Source: a virus
Direction: 5' to 3' (one strand)
Virus record (IMG/VR): IMGVR_UViG_3300019754_000001
Location: 29,905-93,904 of that record
DNA length: 64,000 bases
Shown here: piece by piece, positions 49,561 through 58,244 of the stretch
How the letters are laid out: the number at the start of each line of letters is the position of its first letter
How positions within the stretch are numbered: position 1 is the stretch's first letter
The notes under the pieces: model-generated
What the model was told of the DNA's origin: nothing
Seen by the model: the letters and a program-made list of their open reading frames with translations, nothing else
Database searches by the model: none
Position numbers and translations under genes: made by a program

Positions 49561-51898
49561 GTAGATTTTTCTTAGATTTCAGAATTTCTGTTTGAAATTT
49601 TAGATTAATCTCTTTATCTTTCATTGCTAATTCTTTATCCTTTTGCATATTAATCATTCTCTGTTTGATTATTTCAACAGTATCATCCACTCCATTTTCA
49701 TTAGAGTCTTTATAATACTGACTAAATGCATCCGACATAACTTTATCCTCAAGCTTTATTCGTTCAAGTTCTAATTTATATGCTTGTTTCATCTCTTCAA
49801 GCCTAAATTCAAAGTCTTGTTCTTTTTGCAATTTTCTATCCTCAACCTCAGCTTGCGCAGTAATTGCTTCCATCTGTCTTTGATAGTCTTGCTCTCTCAT
49901 TTCTTCTGCTTTAGCTGCATTGGCCGCTTCAAGTTTTTCTTGTGTATTTAACATATCAAATACAGTTCCAGACTTGTAAATACTGGCTAGTTGTGTAATA
50001 GTCATTTGACCATTAGGTATTGCATTAACAGCAGTTTGTTTAATTATATTCTTAAGTTCATCATACTTTCTAGCATTAACTGGCAATAGACCAAATGTAG
50101 ATAGTTTAAAAGAATCAAACGAATCTAATATAACATGGCTAAAGTCATCTAATACAGTTTGTAACCTAGTGTCTGAATTAAGAACAGCTTTAGAGCTTTC
50201 TATTATTAGTTCATAAAATTTAAGCAATACAAGCTCAAACTTCTTAAACCAAATCTCAGTAACTAAACTACTCTGCACCATGCTCCTATTAACATTACCA
50301 ACAAGTTCATGTTGTGCTATGGCACCAAGTCTTTGGTCAGTTACACCAGTAGCTCTTGAAATCATTTGATCAACTACGCCAATCATGTTAAGATATACAG
50401 TTATAGATGAACTAGTATCCATATCATCAACTCTGGTGGGGGAGTTGTATTGACCAGCAAGTTTACCTGTAGAGAATCCTTTATCCCCCTCCTTGAAACT
50501 GTCTGTAACTTTAATCCTGTGGACTTTAATCATAGAATACCACTTCTCTAGAGACCACCCAGTAGGCATCTTAGACAGGTCTAAATTAATTACTTTACCT
50601 GTATTAGTAGCGAGTACATCTTCAATACGTGCAAATAGCATATCTCTGAAATAGATATATGTCTTAACCATATCTATCATTGACCTTGCTTTATTCTTAC
50701 CTACATTAAAAAATTCTCCTACATAGCCACTAAAAGATTCAAAGGGCATATCAGGGTCTCTCAATTGAACTTCCCTAACTTTAGCATTTAATACCATGTC
50801 GCTTCCAACTAGGTCACCTTCGTGCCATTCAGTTACCCACATTGCATTTAATACTTCCCCTTTATCTAAATCAGCTTTATGTTTTTCTGAAACATAATCA
50901 TATTGGATATCTCCAAACTCATCATTGTACTGTCTGTGGTATATTTTCCTATACCCTTTCCAAGAAGCCTTAGCTACTCTAATGTTTCCATCATCGTCAA
51001 TGTATTCGTCTATTGAACCACCACCGATCTGTTTCTGTGTAAATCTATTGAGCTCCTCCATCGTATCAAAAACTAGTTCCTTTTTACTCTCAATAGCTCC
51101 AGCACTACTTTCAAAGCCTGTGTCTAATATCTTTTTTATTTGAGTCTCCGTTAAGACTTCTGCGTACTTATCTAATATTTTTCCTTTAGGAAGGTATTCT
51201 ACTTCTACTATTATTTCAGCATCCCTTATATCACTACTTTGCCCATTTCTAACAGCAAATATATTCTCTGGGGATGGCTTTCTAATAACTAGCCTGCCAT
51301 GCTCTATACCAACATAGAATGTAACAACTGCTGTTATTAGTACCTCCCTAAAAGCTTCAAACTCTAAATAACTAAGGTTATATAGACCTCTGTAGTAAGA
51401 TAATACTCTATTGGCAACTATTTCAGCTTTACTTAAGAATTTAGCATTACTAAACTCCTGTAGCTGTTTTGTTACCATCTCTTCTGTCAAATCTTTTTTT
51501 CCTATCAAATCTACCAACAAACCAAATGCTTTCTTTTTTCTCTCTTCTATTTTTTCAGATATAGCTTCACTATTAAGTGCCGCTATAACATACTCATTAT
51601 CCTTTTCAATAAACTCTCCAACCAGTTCATCTATCCTATCTCTTATTACAGAAAAGTGATCGAATCTTGGATTCAAGTCTTTATTCTTAAGCATGCTTGT
51701 TGTAAATCTTTCTCGTACTTTTTCAGCTTTAATGTCTCCATCGTAAATATCAAAGTTCTCTTTAATATTTTCATTAGAAGGCTTAATGCTATTCTTCTCA
51801 TTTAAAGCTATATTGACAGCTCCTACTACACAATCCTTAAACCAATTAGTGTTCTTTTTGCTCGAAACCACTTTTTGAGTTGGTAGATTATATATCAT
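49550..51898 (-). CDS. Portal protein, 782 aa
   Basis: 782 aa, the usual size for crAss-like portals. It has long helices with a beta-containing wing, a helical stem-like region and a C-terminal, strongly charged coiled coil (about 660-780, EEMREQDYQRQMEAITAQAEVEDRKLQKEQDFEFRLEEM) that could form the barrel reaching into the head. It lies between TerL and the scaffold gene. The dodecameric ring would form the DNA gate. Called by position and architecture. Confidence 0.78.
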   Translation of the reverse strand: MIYNLPTQKVVSSKKNTNWFKDCVVGAVNIALNEKNSIKPSNENIKENFDIYDGDIKAEKVRERFTTSMLKNKDLNPRFDHFSVIRDRIDELVGEFIEKDNEYVIAALNSEAISEKIEERKKKAFGLLVDLIGKKDLTEEMVTKQLQEFSNAKFLSKAEIVANRVLSYYRGLYNLSYLEFEAFREVLITAVVTFYVGIEHGRLVIRKPSPENIFAVRNGQSSDIRDAEIIVEVEYLPKGKILDKYAEVLTETQIKKILDTGFESSAGAIESKKELVFDTMEELNRFTQKQIGGGSIDEYIDDDGNIRVAKASWKGYRKIYHRQYNDEFGDIQYDYVSEKHKADLDKGEVLNAMWVTEWHEGDLVGSDMVLNAKVREVQLRDPDMPFESFSGYVGEFFNVGKNKARSMIDMVKTYIYFRDMLFARIEDVLATNTGKVINLDLSKMPTGWSLEKWYSMIKVHRIKVTDSFKEGDKGFSTGKLAGQYNSPTRVDDMDTSSSITVYLNMIGVVDQMISRATGVTDQRLGAIAQHELVGNVNRSMVQSSLVTEIWFKKFELVLLKFYELIIESSKAVLNSDTRLQTVLDDFSHVILDSFDSFKLSTFGLLPVNARKYDELKNIIKQTAVNAIPNGQMTITQLASIYKSGTVFDMLNTQEKLEAANAAKAEEMREQDYQRQMEAITAQAEVEDRKLQKEQDFEFRLEEMKQAYKLELERIKLEDKVMSDAFSQYYKDSNENGVDDTVEIIKQRMINMQKDKELAMKDKEINLKFQTEILKSKKNLPTK

Positions 51899-51944
51899 AT
51901 TGTAAAGGTATTAAAAATTGTCCACATATCAAATACGTATTGTT

Positions 51945-54047
51945 CTAATCTATTTCACCATATAATAACTTATCAAAGAACGAGTCTTCTTCAATTGAGT
52001 AAGCCTCTCTTATATTATTTCTAACAACAATATCTTTACGCTCCTCTAAGTGTATAAGTAACATAAACAAAGCTATTATCCTATCAAAGTTATCATCATC
52101 GTTATAGTCTATAAGCTCTTGTAGAAGTGCTACGCTTTTGATTGTATGCACATATTCTATGTCTTCATTTTCAAATACTTTTCTTTGTAAGTATTCATTA
52201 ACTAGTTCTTTCCCCAGTGTAAAGATGCCAGTTAATCCTGGAGTTCCAAACTCCCTATCTATTGTAGATGACTTACTAGTTTTTCTAACTATCTCGGGGG
52301 CTGGTAGTAATAAATAAGATTGTCTTTTTCCTACAATGTAGTTTTTAAACCCTAGTAAGTTATTCTCATAGTTAGTTACTGCATTAAAGTACATTAGTAA
52401 TAACCTCAACTGCTCATAATATTCTGTAGATTTAGAGGGTCTTCCTGTATACTCAGCCACTATTACTCCAGTAACTTTATTAGCTATCAAAGTACTTCCC
52501 AAGGAGTCCGTTGTACTCTTATCATGGTCATATGGGTCAGTCCCTGCAAGATACATGAATGAAGGAACCTTACCTTCCCTATCTTTAACCGGTTTTTCCC
52601 ATATGACAATAGCACCTGTTGATGGCATTGATTTATCATGTGGGTATTCACTTATCTCTATAACATTAGGATCGTATATAAACTCAGCCTTTCCTTCAGA
52701 TGTCAATGTCATTCTACCTACCCACTTAGCTTCTCTTTCTGTATCATTAGTCTGCAATTCAGCCAACCTATCTCTTAGCTTTTGTATTGGAAAATCTGAT
52801 ACTGCACGTCTTAACAAAGCTTCTTCTGGATGCTTTGGTCTCTCCATCCTCCTCTGTATAATTGAAGCAGGCTCTGCTCTATTAAGCCTCATCTCATCAA
52901 ACTTATCTTCTTCTATCTCATATGCATTATATATATCTGTATTACCGTTCCTATCTGTAAATCCGTTAATATTTGTATAAGCCGGACAGAAGAATGCTGT
53001 TTTTGTTGTAGGCCTTTTAGACCATATATCTGGAATGCCATGAATATTATACGCTCCGGGCTTATAAAACATTTCCTTTAATCCTCTAAACGATTTCATA
53101 TCATCTCCAGAAGTACCAAAGCCAAGCATTAAACCAAACACTACTGAATCTTGTTCAAAAGACTCCCTTGCTATTTGCCAAGCTTTTACTAACTGGGGGT
53201 TAGACCCAGCTTCCTCAAATATCATAAGTTTTCCCCTCTGCCCCCTAACCTTATCAGCATTATCTTTAACAGATAGACCAATAATAGAGGACTTGTAACC
53301 CTTCTCTAACTTTTGTCCTTTATATATTACCTCCTTAGAGGCTCTCATATGTAAGGTGGTATTCTTCTTTTGGGAATGCTTGAAGAAAGCAGTATGCTCA
53401 TTAACAAATTCTCTCATGTTAAAAGCCCTAGTCATAATGGCATCTGAACCATCTAAGTAAGTCTTATCTCCAGCAACAATATAAGTTTTACTGTCTCTTA
53501 TTAAAAAATAGTTACGCAAGGCCATGCTAGCTCCCTTATATGAATAACCTTTACCCCTTGACTTTAAAACTAGTCCATGCTCTCCTGACTGCTCTGCTTC
53601 TTCTATATAGTGGTAAAAATGGTAATCATAATCCCACATTGAAGGAAAAGATACTATCCTATCCCCACTAACTTTTTTACCTTCTCTAATAGCTGCGTGG
53701 TCTTCTTCTGTATATACTACTTTTTCAATAGGCATGTAGTTAAGATACCAATAGTAATACCCTGTAATAAAATCTCTACCTATGTGATACCCTTCTAAAC
53801 ATCTTCTCCTCTCTTCTTTCCAGAATGCCATATACTTAGAAGTCTTAAATCTATTTTCTAAGTGCTTTGTGTAAACTCCAAACTCTTTAAAGTGTTGTGA
53901 AGTAGCTGTGAATTGATCAATATCTCTGAGGGTATGTGAGAAATTTAATCCAATATGGTTACTCTTTACATAATTTTCATTATAGGGACTAGAGGTCAAA
54001 CTCTTCCTTTCCACCACCCCTAATTTTAGAATCGTTAAGTACATCAC
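51945..54047 (-). CDS. terL: Terminase large subunit
   Basis: 700 aa. The ATPase domain has a Walker A-like loop LKSRGKGYSYKGA (161-173) and a Walker B LMIFEEAG (274-281) with the paired glutamates. The nuclease domain begins with YLAGTDPYDHD (499-509), whose D504 is the expected first metal ligand. It cuts and pumps genome DNA into the head through the portal. The start chosen overlaps the preceding gene by 59 nt; the sequence upstream of residue 45 is less typical, so a later non-ATG start cannot be excluded. Confidence 0.92.
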   Translation of the reverse strand: MMYLTILKLGVVERKSLTSSPYNENYVKSNHIGLNFSHTLRDIDQFTATSQHFKEFGVYTKHLENRFKTSKYMAFWKEERRRCLEGYHIGRDFITGYYYWYLNYMPIEKVVYTEEDHAAIREGKKVSGDRIVSFPSMWDYDYHFYHYIEEAEQSGEHGLVLKSRGKGYSYKGASMALRNYFLIRDSKTYIVAGDKTYLDGSDAIMTRAFNMREFVNEHTAFFKHSQKKNTTLHMRASKEVIYKGQKLEKGYKSSIIGLSVKDNADKVRGQRGKLMIFEEAGSNPQLVKAWQIARESFEQDSVVFGLMLGFGTSGDDMKSFRGLKEMFYKPGAYNIHGIPDIWSKRPTTKTAFFCPAYTNINGFTDRNGNTDIYNAYEIEEDKFDEMRLNRAEPASIIQRRMERPKHPEEALLRRAVSDFPIQKLRDRLAELQTNDTEREAKWVGRMTLTSEGKAEFIYDPNVIEISEYPHDKSMPSTGAIVIWEKPVKDREGKVPSFMYLAGTDPYDHDKSTTDSLGSTLIANKVTGVIVAEYTGRPSKSTEYYEQLRLLLMYFNAVTNYENNLLGFKNYIVGKRQSYLLLPAPEIVRKTSKSSTIDREFGTPGLTGIFTLGKELVNEYLQRKVFENEDIEYVHTIKSVALLQELIDYNDDDNFDRIIALFMLLIHLEERKDIVVRNNIREAYSIEEDSFFDKLLYGEID

Positions 54048-54537
54048 CCTGCAGAACTTTCTTTTCTAAGTCCGCTAGTACTGTTACTGTAACTACAGCT
54101 TTATTAATCAAATCAAGAAATACTTTTGGGTCATTAACTAGCTTCCCAAAGTCATCCCTCTCTAATACATCCATCTTATCTAATAGTCCTTTTAGTTTAT
54201 TCAATGCCGATATATTTGACCTAACATAAGATAAAGCTACCGAATGCCTATCTTCCATTCTAATGTAAGCCCCCAACCCTGCTACTGTTATTGGGTCAAC
54301 TGGGTTTATGGAAGGTATGGAACTTTGTAACTCTTTTAACCTACTGTCCCTATCTAAAATTCTGTAAGGGTTCTCTGGGTGGGCTGAACCCATAAAGTAG
54401 ATAAAGGCTAAAATATCCTTAGCCTCACCTTTATCTTCAGACGTATCTCTATCTAAAATATCTTTAAACTCTTTTAGTCTAGAGGCCTCCGCAGAAAGTA
54501 TTGGGAGGCCATCATCGTTCATGGTAAGTAAACTCAT
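53989..54537 (-). CDS. Small-terminase candidate, 182 aa
   Basis: 182 aa, mainly helical, acidic, placed directly before TerL and overlapping it. The central helices (GLGAYIRMEDRHSVALSYVRSNISALNKLKGLLDKMD) could form an oligomerisation core. In many phages the DNA-recognising small subunit takes this place. No helix-turn-helix can be seen by eye, so the call is contextual. It starts in an ATGA overlap with the GIY-YIG gene. Confidence 0.45.
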   Translation of the reverse strand: MSLLTMNDDGLPILSAEASRLKEFKDILDRDTSEDKGEAKDILAFIYFMGSAHPENPYRILDRDSRLKELQSSIPSINPVDPITVAGLGAYIRMEDRHSVALSYVRSNISALNKLKGLLDKMDVLERDDFGKLVNDPKVFLDLINKAVVTVTVLADLEKKVLQGDVLNDSKIRGGGKEEFDL

Positions 54538-54986
54538 TTCTTATAGTATTTTTTATTTGATTTATTGAATAGATTAAATCCATTCAGCTTTAAAAAACTT
54601 ATCCATTCATTCTCTACATCGTATATAATTTTCTCATTTACGCTATTTAAAAGGAACATTTTAAGTTCATTCTTTGATTCCATCACTTGGAACATCCAGT
54701 AGTATTTAGCTCTCCATATCTTTCTTTTCTTTATCATCTTTTTTATTTCTGTGATGTGCTCATTAAACCTGACAGATATATCATTCTTTGTTACTCCTAT
54801 ATACATATTCATAGGCATACTACCATCTAAAGGCTCTTCATATATAATATAAACGTTATTCCTTTTGGGCAGATACTTAAATCCTTTATCTATATAAAAT
54901 AAATCTACCCTCTTAGACCTCTCTTTAACGTAATCAATTTTCTTCTGTATTATCAATTCGAATAGATTTATTCCATACATAGCCAT
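54534..54986 (-). CDS. GIY-YIG-family endonuclease, 150 aa
   Basis: 150 aa. The GIY and YIG halves read as VYIIY (45-49) and MYIGVT (61-66). They are followed by R73 and H77 in SVRFNEH, a probable catalytic glutamate in YDVENEW (E125 or E127) and N141 near the end. These match a single-domain GIY-YIG nuclease that nicks or cuts DNA using a metal ion. About 44 leading residues are basic and helical. It may be a free-standing homing endonuclease or a packaging nuclease, since it sits next to the terminase genes. It overlaps the upstream gene by 53 nt. Confidence 0.75.
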   Translation of the reverse strand: MAMYGINLFELIIQKKIDYVKERSKRVDLFYIDKGFKYLPKRNNVYIIYEEPLDGSMPMNMYIGVTKNDISVRFNEHITEIKKMIKKRKIWRAKYYWMFQVMESKNELKMFLLNSVNEKIIYDVENEWISFLKLNGFNLFNKSNKKYYKK

Positions 54987-55884
54987 ACATTTTTTTGCCT
55001 GTATCTAATACCCTTAATATAGGTGATACTTTTATATTAGATTTGTTTGTAATTGCTTTCAATAATTGAACAGCTTCGTAAGGCTTTCCAATTTCTTTTA
55101 TTAAAACATTACCTTCCGCATCGCACATATCTATTAAGAAGTTATGTTTAACAGTAGCTTTACCAACGTTTGGATAAATCTTTTGGGGAGCTTCTCCATC
55201 CAAATAATACCAAAGGCGTTTATTCAAACTACCTACCTTATTACTTTTATTGATAAACTCCCCATAAGCTTCCAAAGCTAAACCTAACTTATTTATATTT
55301 ATGCCACTCTTCTTATGCGCATTGTAGATGTTATTATGAACTTCAATTAAATCTCCATCCATAGTATATTCAGCTACTCTTCTTATTGTAAACTCTTTTA
55401 GCATTGAGACTCTGGTAAAGTCTAAACCGTGTTTAGCTTTATCCTTATTAACAATCTCTGCAAATCTAACTTCTGCATTGAAAGCATTATATATTTTATT
55501 ATCTTGCAGTTTGTATAGTTCACTAGTTTCAGTATTTATAAACATAAAACCATCTTCAACTGTCCAATCAAAATACTTCCAATTATTCTTTTCCAAGTAA
55601 GCCTTAGCATACTTAAATTCTTTAGTCAAATCCTCTTCTTTAATTCCTTCAGGATTAAACATCTTATTTCGAAGTGCCCTATGCTTAATTCTAAACTCTC
55701 CAATCTTTCCTAGCTTTATCCTACTGATGTATGGCTTTTTATCTATAGAGCCATACATCATTAGGCGTTTAACTGCTAAAGAGTGAAGTAAAAGTATAGA
55801 TTCTATAGCTTCTACGGGCATACCTTGTTTATAACTTAACTCTTTAACAATTTCCCTCTGTACATAATCAAACTCCAGGGACAT
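54934..55884 (-). CDS. Putative DNA-binding protein with NUMOD-like C terminus, 316 aa
   Basis: 316 aa. Residues about 5-65 (YVQREIVKELSYKQGMPVEAIESILLLHSLAVKRLM..SRIKLGKIGEF) have the helix-helix-strand spacing of HU/IHF-type proteins. The last 55 residues (LIDMCDAEGNVLIKEIGKPYEAVQLL..SNIKVSPILR..GYVW) look like a NUMOD1-type module, which binds DNA in homing endonucleases. Overlap with the GIY-YIG gene suggests the two act together: this protein would recognise, the other cut. Both domain calls are by eye and moderate. Confidence 0.5.
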   Translation of the reverse strand: MSLEFDYVQREIVKELSYKQGMPVEAIESILLLHSLAVKRLMMYGSIDKKPYISRIKLGKIGEFRIKHRALRNKMFNPEGIKEEDLTKEFKYAKAYLEKNNWKYFDWTVEDGFMFINTETSELYKLQDNKIYNAFNAEVRFAEIVNKDKAKHGLDFTRVSMLKEFTIRRVAEYTMDGDLIEVHNNIYNAHKKSGININKLGLALEAYGEFINKSNKVGSLNKRLWYYLDGEAPQKIYPNVGKATVKHNFLIDMCDAEGNVLIKEIGKPYEAVQLLKAITNKSNIKVSPILRVLDTGKKMYGYVWNKSIRIDNTEEN

Positions 55885-56719
55885 CTAAAACACTGAGTGT
55901 TTTCTTCATAGGTGTAAGTATTTCATCCATCTCCTCTCCTAAATCTCTAACTACGTAGTGTTGATAACCTTTCTCATACCAATCATCTGCCAATGCTCCA
56001 TCAACATGAAAAAGTACCATTCCATCAACCTGTATTCCAGTATCTTCTTCATATAGCTTTTTATAAAGATTGAGCTGAATCTCTCCGGAGTGTTGAACAC
56101 AATTACGCATAGCTAACTTTCTGAAAGGGTCTAACAAGTAACCAGGTAGCTTGTTTTTATGCTGTTCCCTATATTGTTCTACAGTAAATGCTTTAGCAAA
56201 TTTAAAATCTCCTATAAGTACAGAACCGCTAACTTTATTCCTTAAGACGATGTCTATTGTGTATCCTATGAGGTGTGTCTTATTACCCCTACTGACTTCC
56301 ATTTCTAATATATCATACTTTTGCACTATGCTAGTCATGAGGGCGTGTGCATTTCTCTCTAATCTACTTTTAGCTACTGTTCCGATTGGGTCTAAGTAAA
56401 ACATCTCACAGAACTCATGACCTGCTGTACCTATGCAGGCAGCTCTATTACCATCAAGTCTCCAATACCTTCTTATATCCTCTGCAGTATTTAAGTATGC
56501 TTTCTTATTTCTTTTATTGTTGTTAGCCATCAGTTGAGATATCATGCCCTTTTCAAAAGGTTTCTTGTACCTTGCAACAATAGTTGTTCCACTAACTAAC
56601 TCTACACCACCGAGTAAGTATTTATGGGATTGGGGGTCAAACTTAAACCCCTTATTATTGTTTAATTTCTTTCTTACTTCTGGGTCTTTTTCCCCTTGAT
56701 TCTTAAATGTTAATCCCAT
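55868..56719 (-). CDS. PD-(D/E)XK nuclease of RecB/Cas4 type, 283 aa
   Basis: 283 aa. The motifs appear in order: GTAGHEFCEMF (H101, E105), an acidic position at about E141, GYTIDIV (D156), IGDFKFA (D171, K173) and QLNLYKKLY, which fits the QxxxY motif of RecB-type nucleases. It should cut DNA ends or single strands using magnesium. Placed just before the terminase block, it may process DNA for recombination or packaging. There are too few cysteines for the iron-sulfur cluster of true Cas4. Confidence 0.82.
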   Translation of the reverse strand: MGLTFKNQGEKDPEVRKKLNNNKGFKFDPQSHKYLLGGVELVSGTTIVARYKKPFEKGMISQLMANNNKRNKKAYLNTAEDIRRYWRLDGNRAACIGTAGHEFCEMFYLDPIGTVAKSRLERNAHALMTSIVQKYDILEMEVSRGNKTHLIGYTIDIVLRNKVSGSVLIGDFKFAKAFTVEQYREQHKNKLPGYLLDPFRKLAMRNCVQHSGEIQLNLYKKLYEEDTGIQVDGMVLFHVDGALADDWYEKGYQHYVVRDLGEEMDEILTPMKKTLSVLDVPGV

Positions 56720-56720
56720 A

Positions 56721-56963
56721 TTACCCTACTGTTAATTTTAATTTCATTGTTAATTCGTCTGTCTCATTTGCTATCCACCAATCATTTCCGATTCTTATAT
56801 TCAACATACCTTCATCATCTTTATAATACTGTCTTACTTCTTCACTAGATACAGATAGAACTGTTTCATAGTATTCAACCTTTGGGTGAGGCATTCCAAG
56901 CCTATGTGCCTTGTCTAATTCTTCTTCACTCCTTGTTTTAATTAACCTTACTGTTATTTCCAT
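56721..56963 (-). CDS. Small hypothetical protein, 80 aa
   Basis: An 80-residue protein with a beta-rich pattern (MEITVRLIKTRSEEELDKAHRLG...IRIGNDWWIANETDELTMKLKLTVG). Its stop lies one base before the nuclease start, and its own start overlaps the preceding gene by 10 nt. It may be an accessory factor to the nuclease, but there is no direct evidence. Confidence 0.55.
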   Translation of the reverse strand: MEITVRLIKTRSEEELDKAHRLGMPHPKVEYYETVLSVSSEEVRQYYKDDEGMLNIRIGNDWWIANETDELTMKLKLTVG

Positions 56964-57241
56964 GACCTTTCAATTATATTTAAAATAGTTAATAATTCCC
57001 TTTCACTTTTAAAGATACCTCTAAACCTTACTACCATTACCTTAATATCTTTTCCTACTACTTCAATCTTTACATTTTCTTTTATTGTTATTTTTAACTC
57101 ATTCTCCTCTATCTCTAATAAAACTTCTACTATCTTTAATCCTTTTCTTAATATATTTTCTATATTCCATTTTCCTTCTTCTATTTCTTTATAACCTTTA
57201 AACTTTAATATCTTATAAATAGCTTCTATAAACTCTTTCAT
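56954..57241 (-). CDS. Small hypothetical protein, first gene of the minus-strand operon, 95 aa
   Basis: A 95-residue protein rich in E, K and I, with alternating strands and helices and no known motif. It is the first gene of the leftward operon. The codon use (very AT-rich, low complexity) resembles the control region next to it, so it could be young. The 60 nt in front of it lack a host-type promoter; a shared motif 310 nt upstream is the best promoter candidate. Confidence 0.5.
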   Translation of the reverse strand: MKEFIEAIYKILKFKGYKEIEEGKWNIENILRKGLKIVEVLLEIEENELKITIKENVKIEVVGKDIKVMVVRFRGIFKSERELLTILNIIERSWK

Positions 57242-57298
57242 GCCTTAGTCTTTTATTGTTACTATGTAGTGTATTATGAAATTTGAGTAGTCAAGAGT

Positions 57299-57365
57299 AT
57301 CTTTAATTTGTAACTTTGTGTCCTTGAAAACGAGCTTTCATGCCTCAAAGTTACAAATTAAAGAT
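57299..57365. repeat. Perfect 20-bp inverted repeat with inner stem
   Basis: Arms 57299-57318 and 57346-57365 are perfectly complementary over 20 bases. The 27-nt loop contains a further TGAAA/TTTCA stem. There is no T run after it on either strand, so it is not a usual terminator. A cruciform, an operator for a dimeric protein or the stem of a leftward transcript's leader is possible. Confidence 0.85.
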
Positions 57366-57547
57366 GACTTTTGCAATACCCAAAATATCAAAAAACTAGC
57401 ATAAAGAAGAAAGGTAAATAAAATAATATAATAAAGAATAAGAATAAAGAAATAAAGAATAAGAATAAAAAAGATAAAGAATAAGTTAAAAGAATTAGAT
57501 TGGGGGATAGTTTATATTTAAGTTTAATATAAATTATATCTTCAATG

Positions 57548-57707
57548 AAGCCATAGAAGAAGACTAGTCGGCGGCTATTGATTAATCCCCCACTTAATAC
57601 CCCCACGCTTAATACTTAAAGATTTTACAACAATAGTAGTCTTACAGGATTTAATCTACTACGTTAGATTGAGCGGCGCGCCGAACTACTGCTTTCTTCT
57701 ATGGCTT
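57548..57707. promoter_or_regulatory. Two divergent copies of CTTCTATGGCTT motif
   Basis: The minus-strand copy (57548-57564) and plus-strand copy (57694-57707) form a 14-base inverted repeat AAGCCATAGAAGAA/TTCTTCTATGGCTT. Each copy is preceded, in its own direction, by CGCCG and ACTA. Each points toward the genes it would serve, the leftward operon and the rightward gene set. A third copy stands before the 1533-aa gene. No host-type promoter was seen in the rightward region, so a promoter for a phage polymerase is a reasonable reading. Confidence 0.5.
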
Positions 57708-58038
57708 AAGTGCTAAAATACTTAGAATTTATATATAGGAAAGACACTTGATAAATAACCCCCCCCCTTCCAATAATTCATTAAGAACAATAGATATAAA
57801 ACAATAGCTACTGGAAAGAGAATAGAGATGAGCCCCTCTATATACTACTTATTGTTGAAAAGGAGGTATTGAAAAAGAAAGGAGAGGAGTAGTGGGGGGG
57901 GTTATTATAGAAAAGTGATATAAAAAAAGGAAATATAAGGGGGGGGTATAATGTAAGGTAGATAATATAGAATAGGAGAATGTGGAGGGATATTATGTGG
58001 GAGGGTATTATAAGGGAAGGTATCGTGTTGGAGATATT

Positions 58039-58072
58039 GGGGGGAGGTGGGGGGGGGAGAGGTGGGGGGGGG
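58039..58072 (+). other. G-quadruplex-prone G-run cluster
   Basis: G6, G9 and G9 runs (58039-58044, 58049-58057, 58064-58072) lie within 34 nt, with further G8 runs near 57893 and 57940. Long enough runs can split to give four G tracts. In an AT-rich genome this is striking and only the plus strand carries the Gs here. Possible roles are replication start or polymerase arrest. Confidence 0.7.
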
Positions 58073-58202
58073 AGTATAAAAAATTTTTATATAAAAAAAA
58101 ATTAGTATGTCGGTATATATATAGAACACTTTAGGAGACCCCTACGGTGTATTGGTTGTATTGAAACCCTACGGGGGAGTAAGCAGATACAGCTCGGTTT
58201 AA

Positions 58203-58227
58203 AAGTGAACCGGATAACGAATCACTT
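58203..58227. repeat. Short inverted repeat before the 169-aa gene
   Basis: AAGTGA (58203-58208) and TCACTT (58222-58227) are separated by 13 nt and end 17 nt before the start codon at 58245. It may be an operator or a leader hairpin that hides the translation start. Confidence 0.5.
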
Positions 58228-58244
58228 CAAATACATTTACAGTT

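Larger units (their letters stand above)
57242..58244. promoter_or_regulatory. Gene-free divergent control region
   Basis: About 1 kb between the leftward virion operon and the rightward gene set. In order it holds a 20-bp inverted repeat (57299-57365), an A-rich tract with AGAATAA-type units (57410-57490), paired motif copies (57548-57707) around two CCCCCAC-TTAATA units and a GGCGCGCC palindrome (near 57675), a C8 run (57762-57769), G-run clusters (57894-58074), a TATATATATAG stretch near 58115, and direct CCCTACGG repeats (58140, 58167). Open frames here are low-complexity artefacts. Origin of replication and promoters are both plausible. Confidence 0.6.

Noticed and set aside
57388-58129. 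Two minus-strand frames of 72 and 74 codons in the control region
   Set aside because: Their translations are low-complexity (runs of F/L or P/T/S) produced by the A-rich and G-run tracts.
58140-58174. CCCTACGG direct repeat as an attachment site
   Set aside because: Only two 8-nt copies 27 nt apart, with no integrase in the window.
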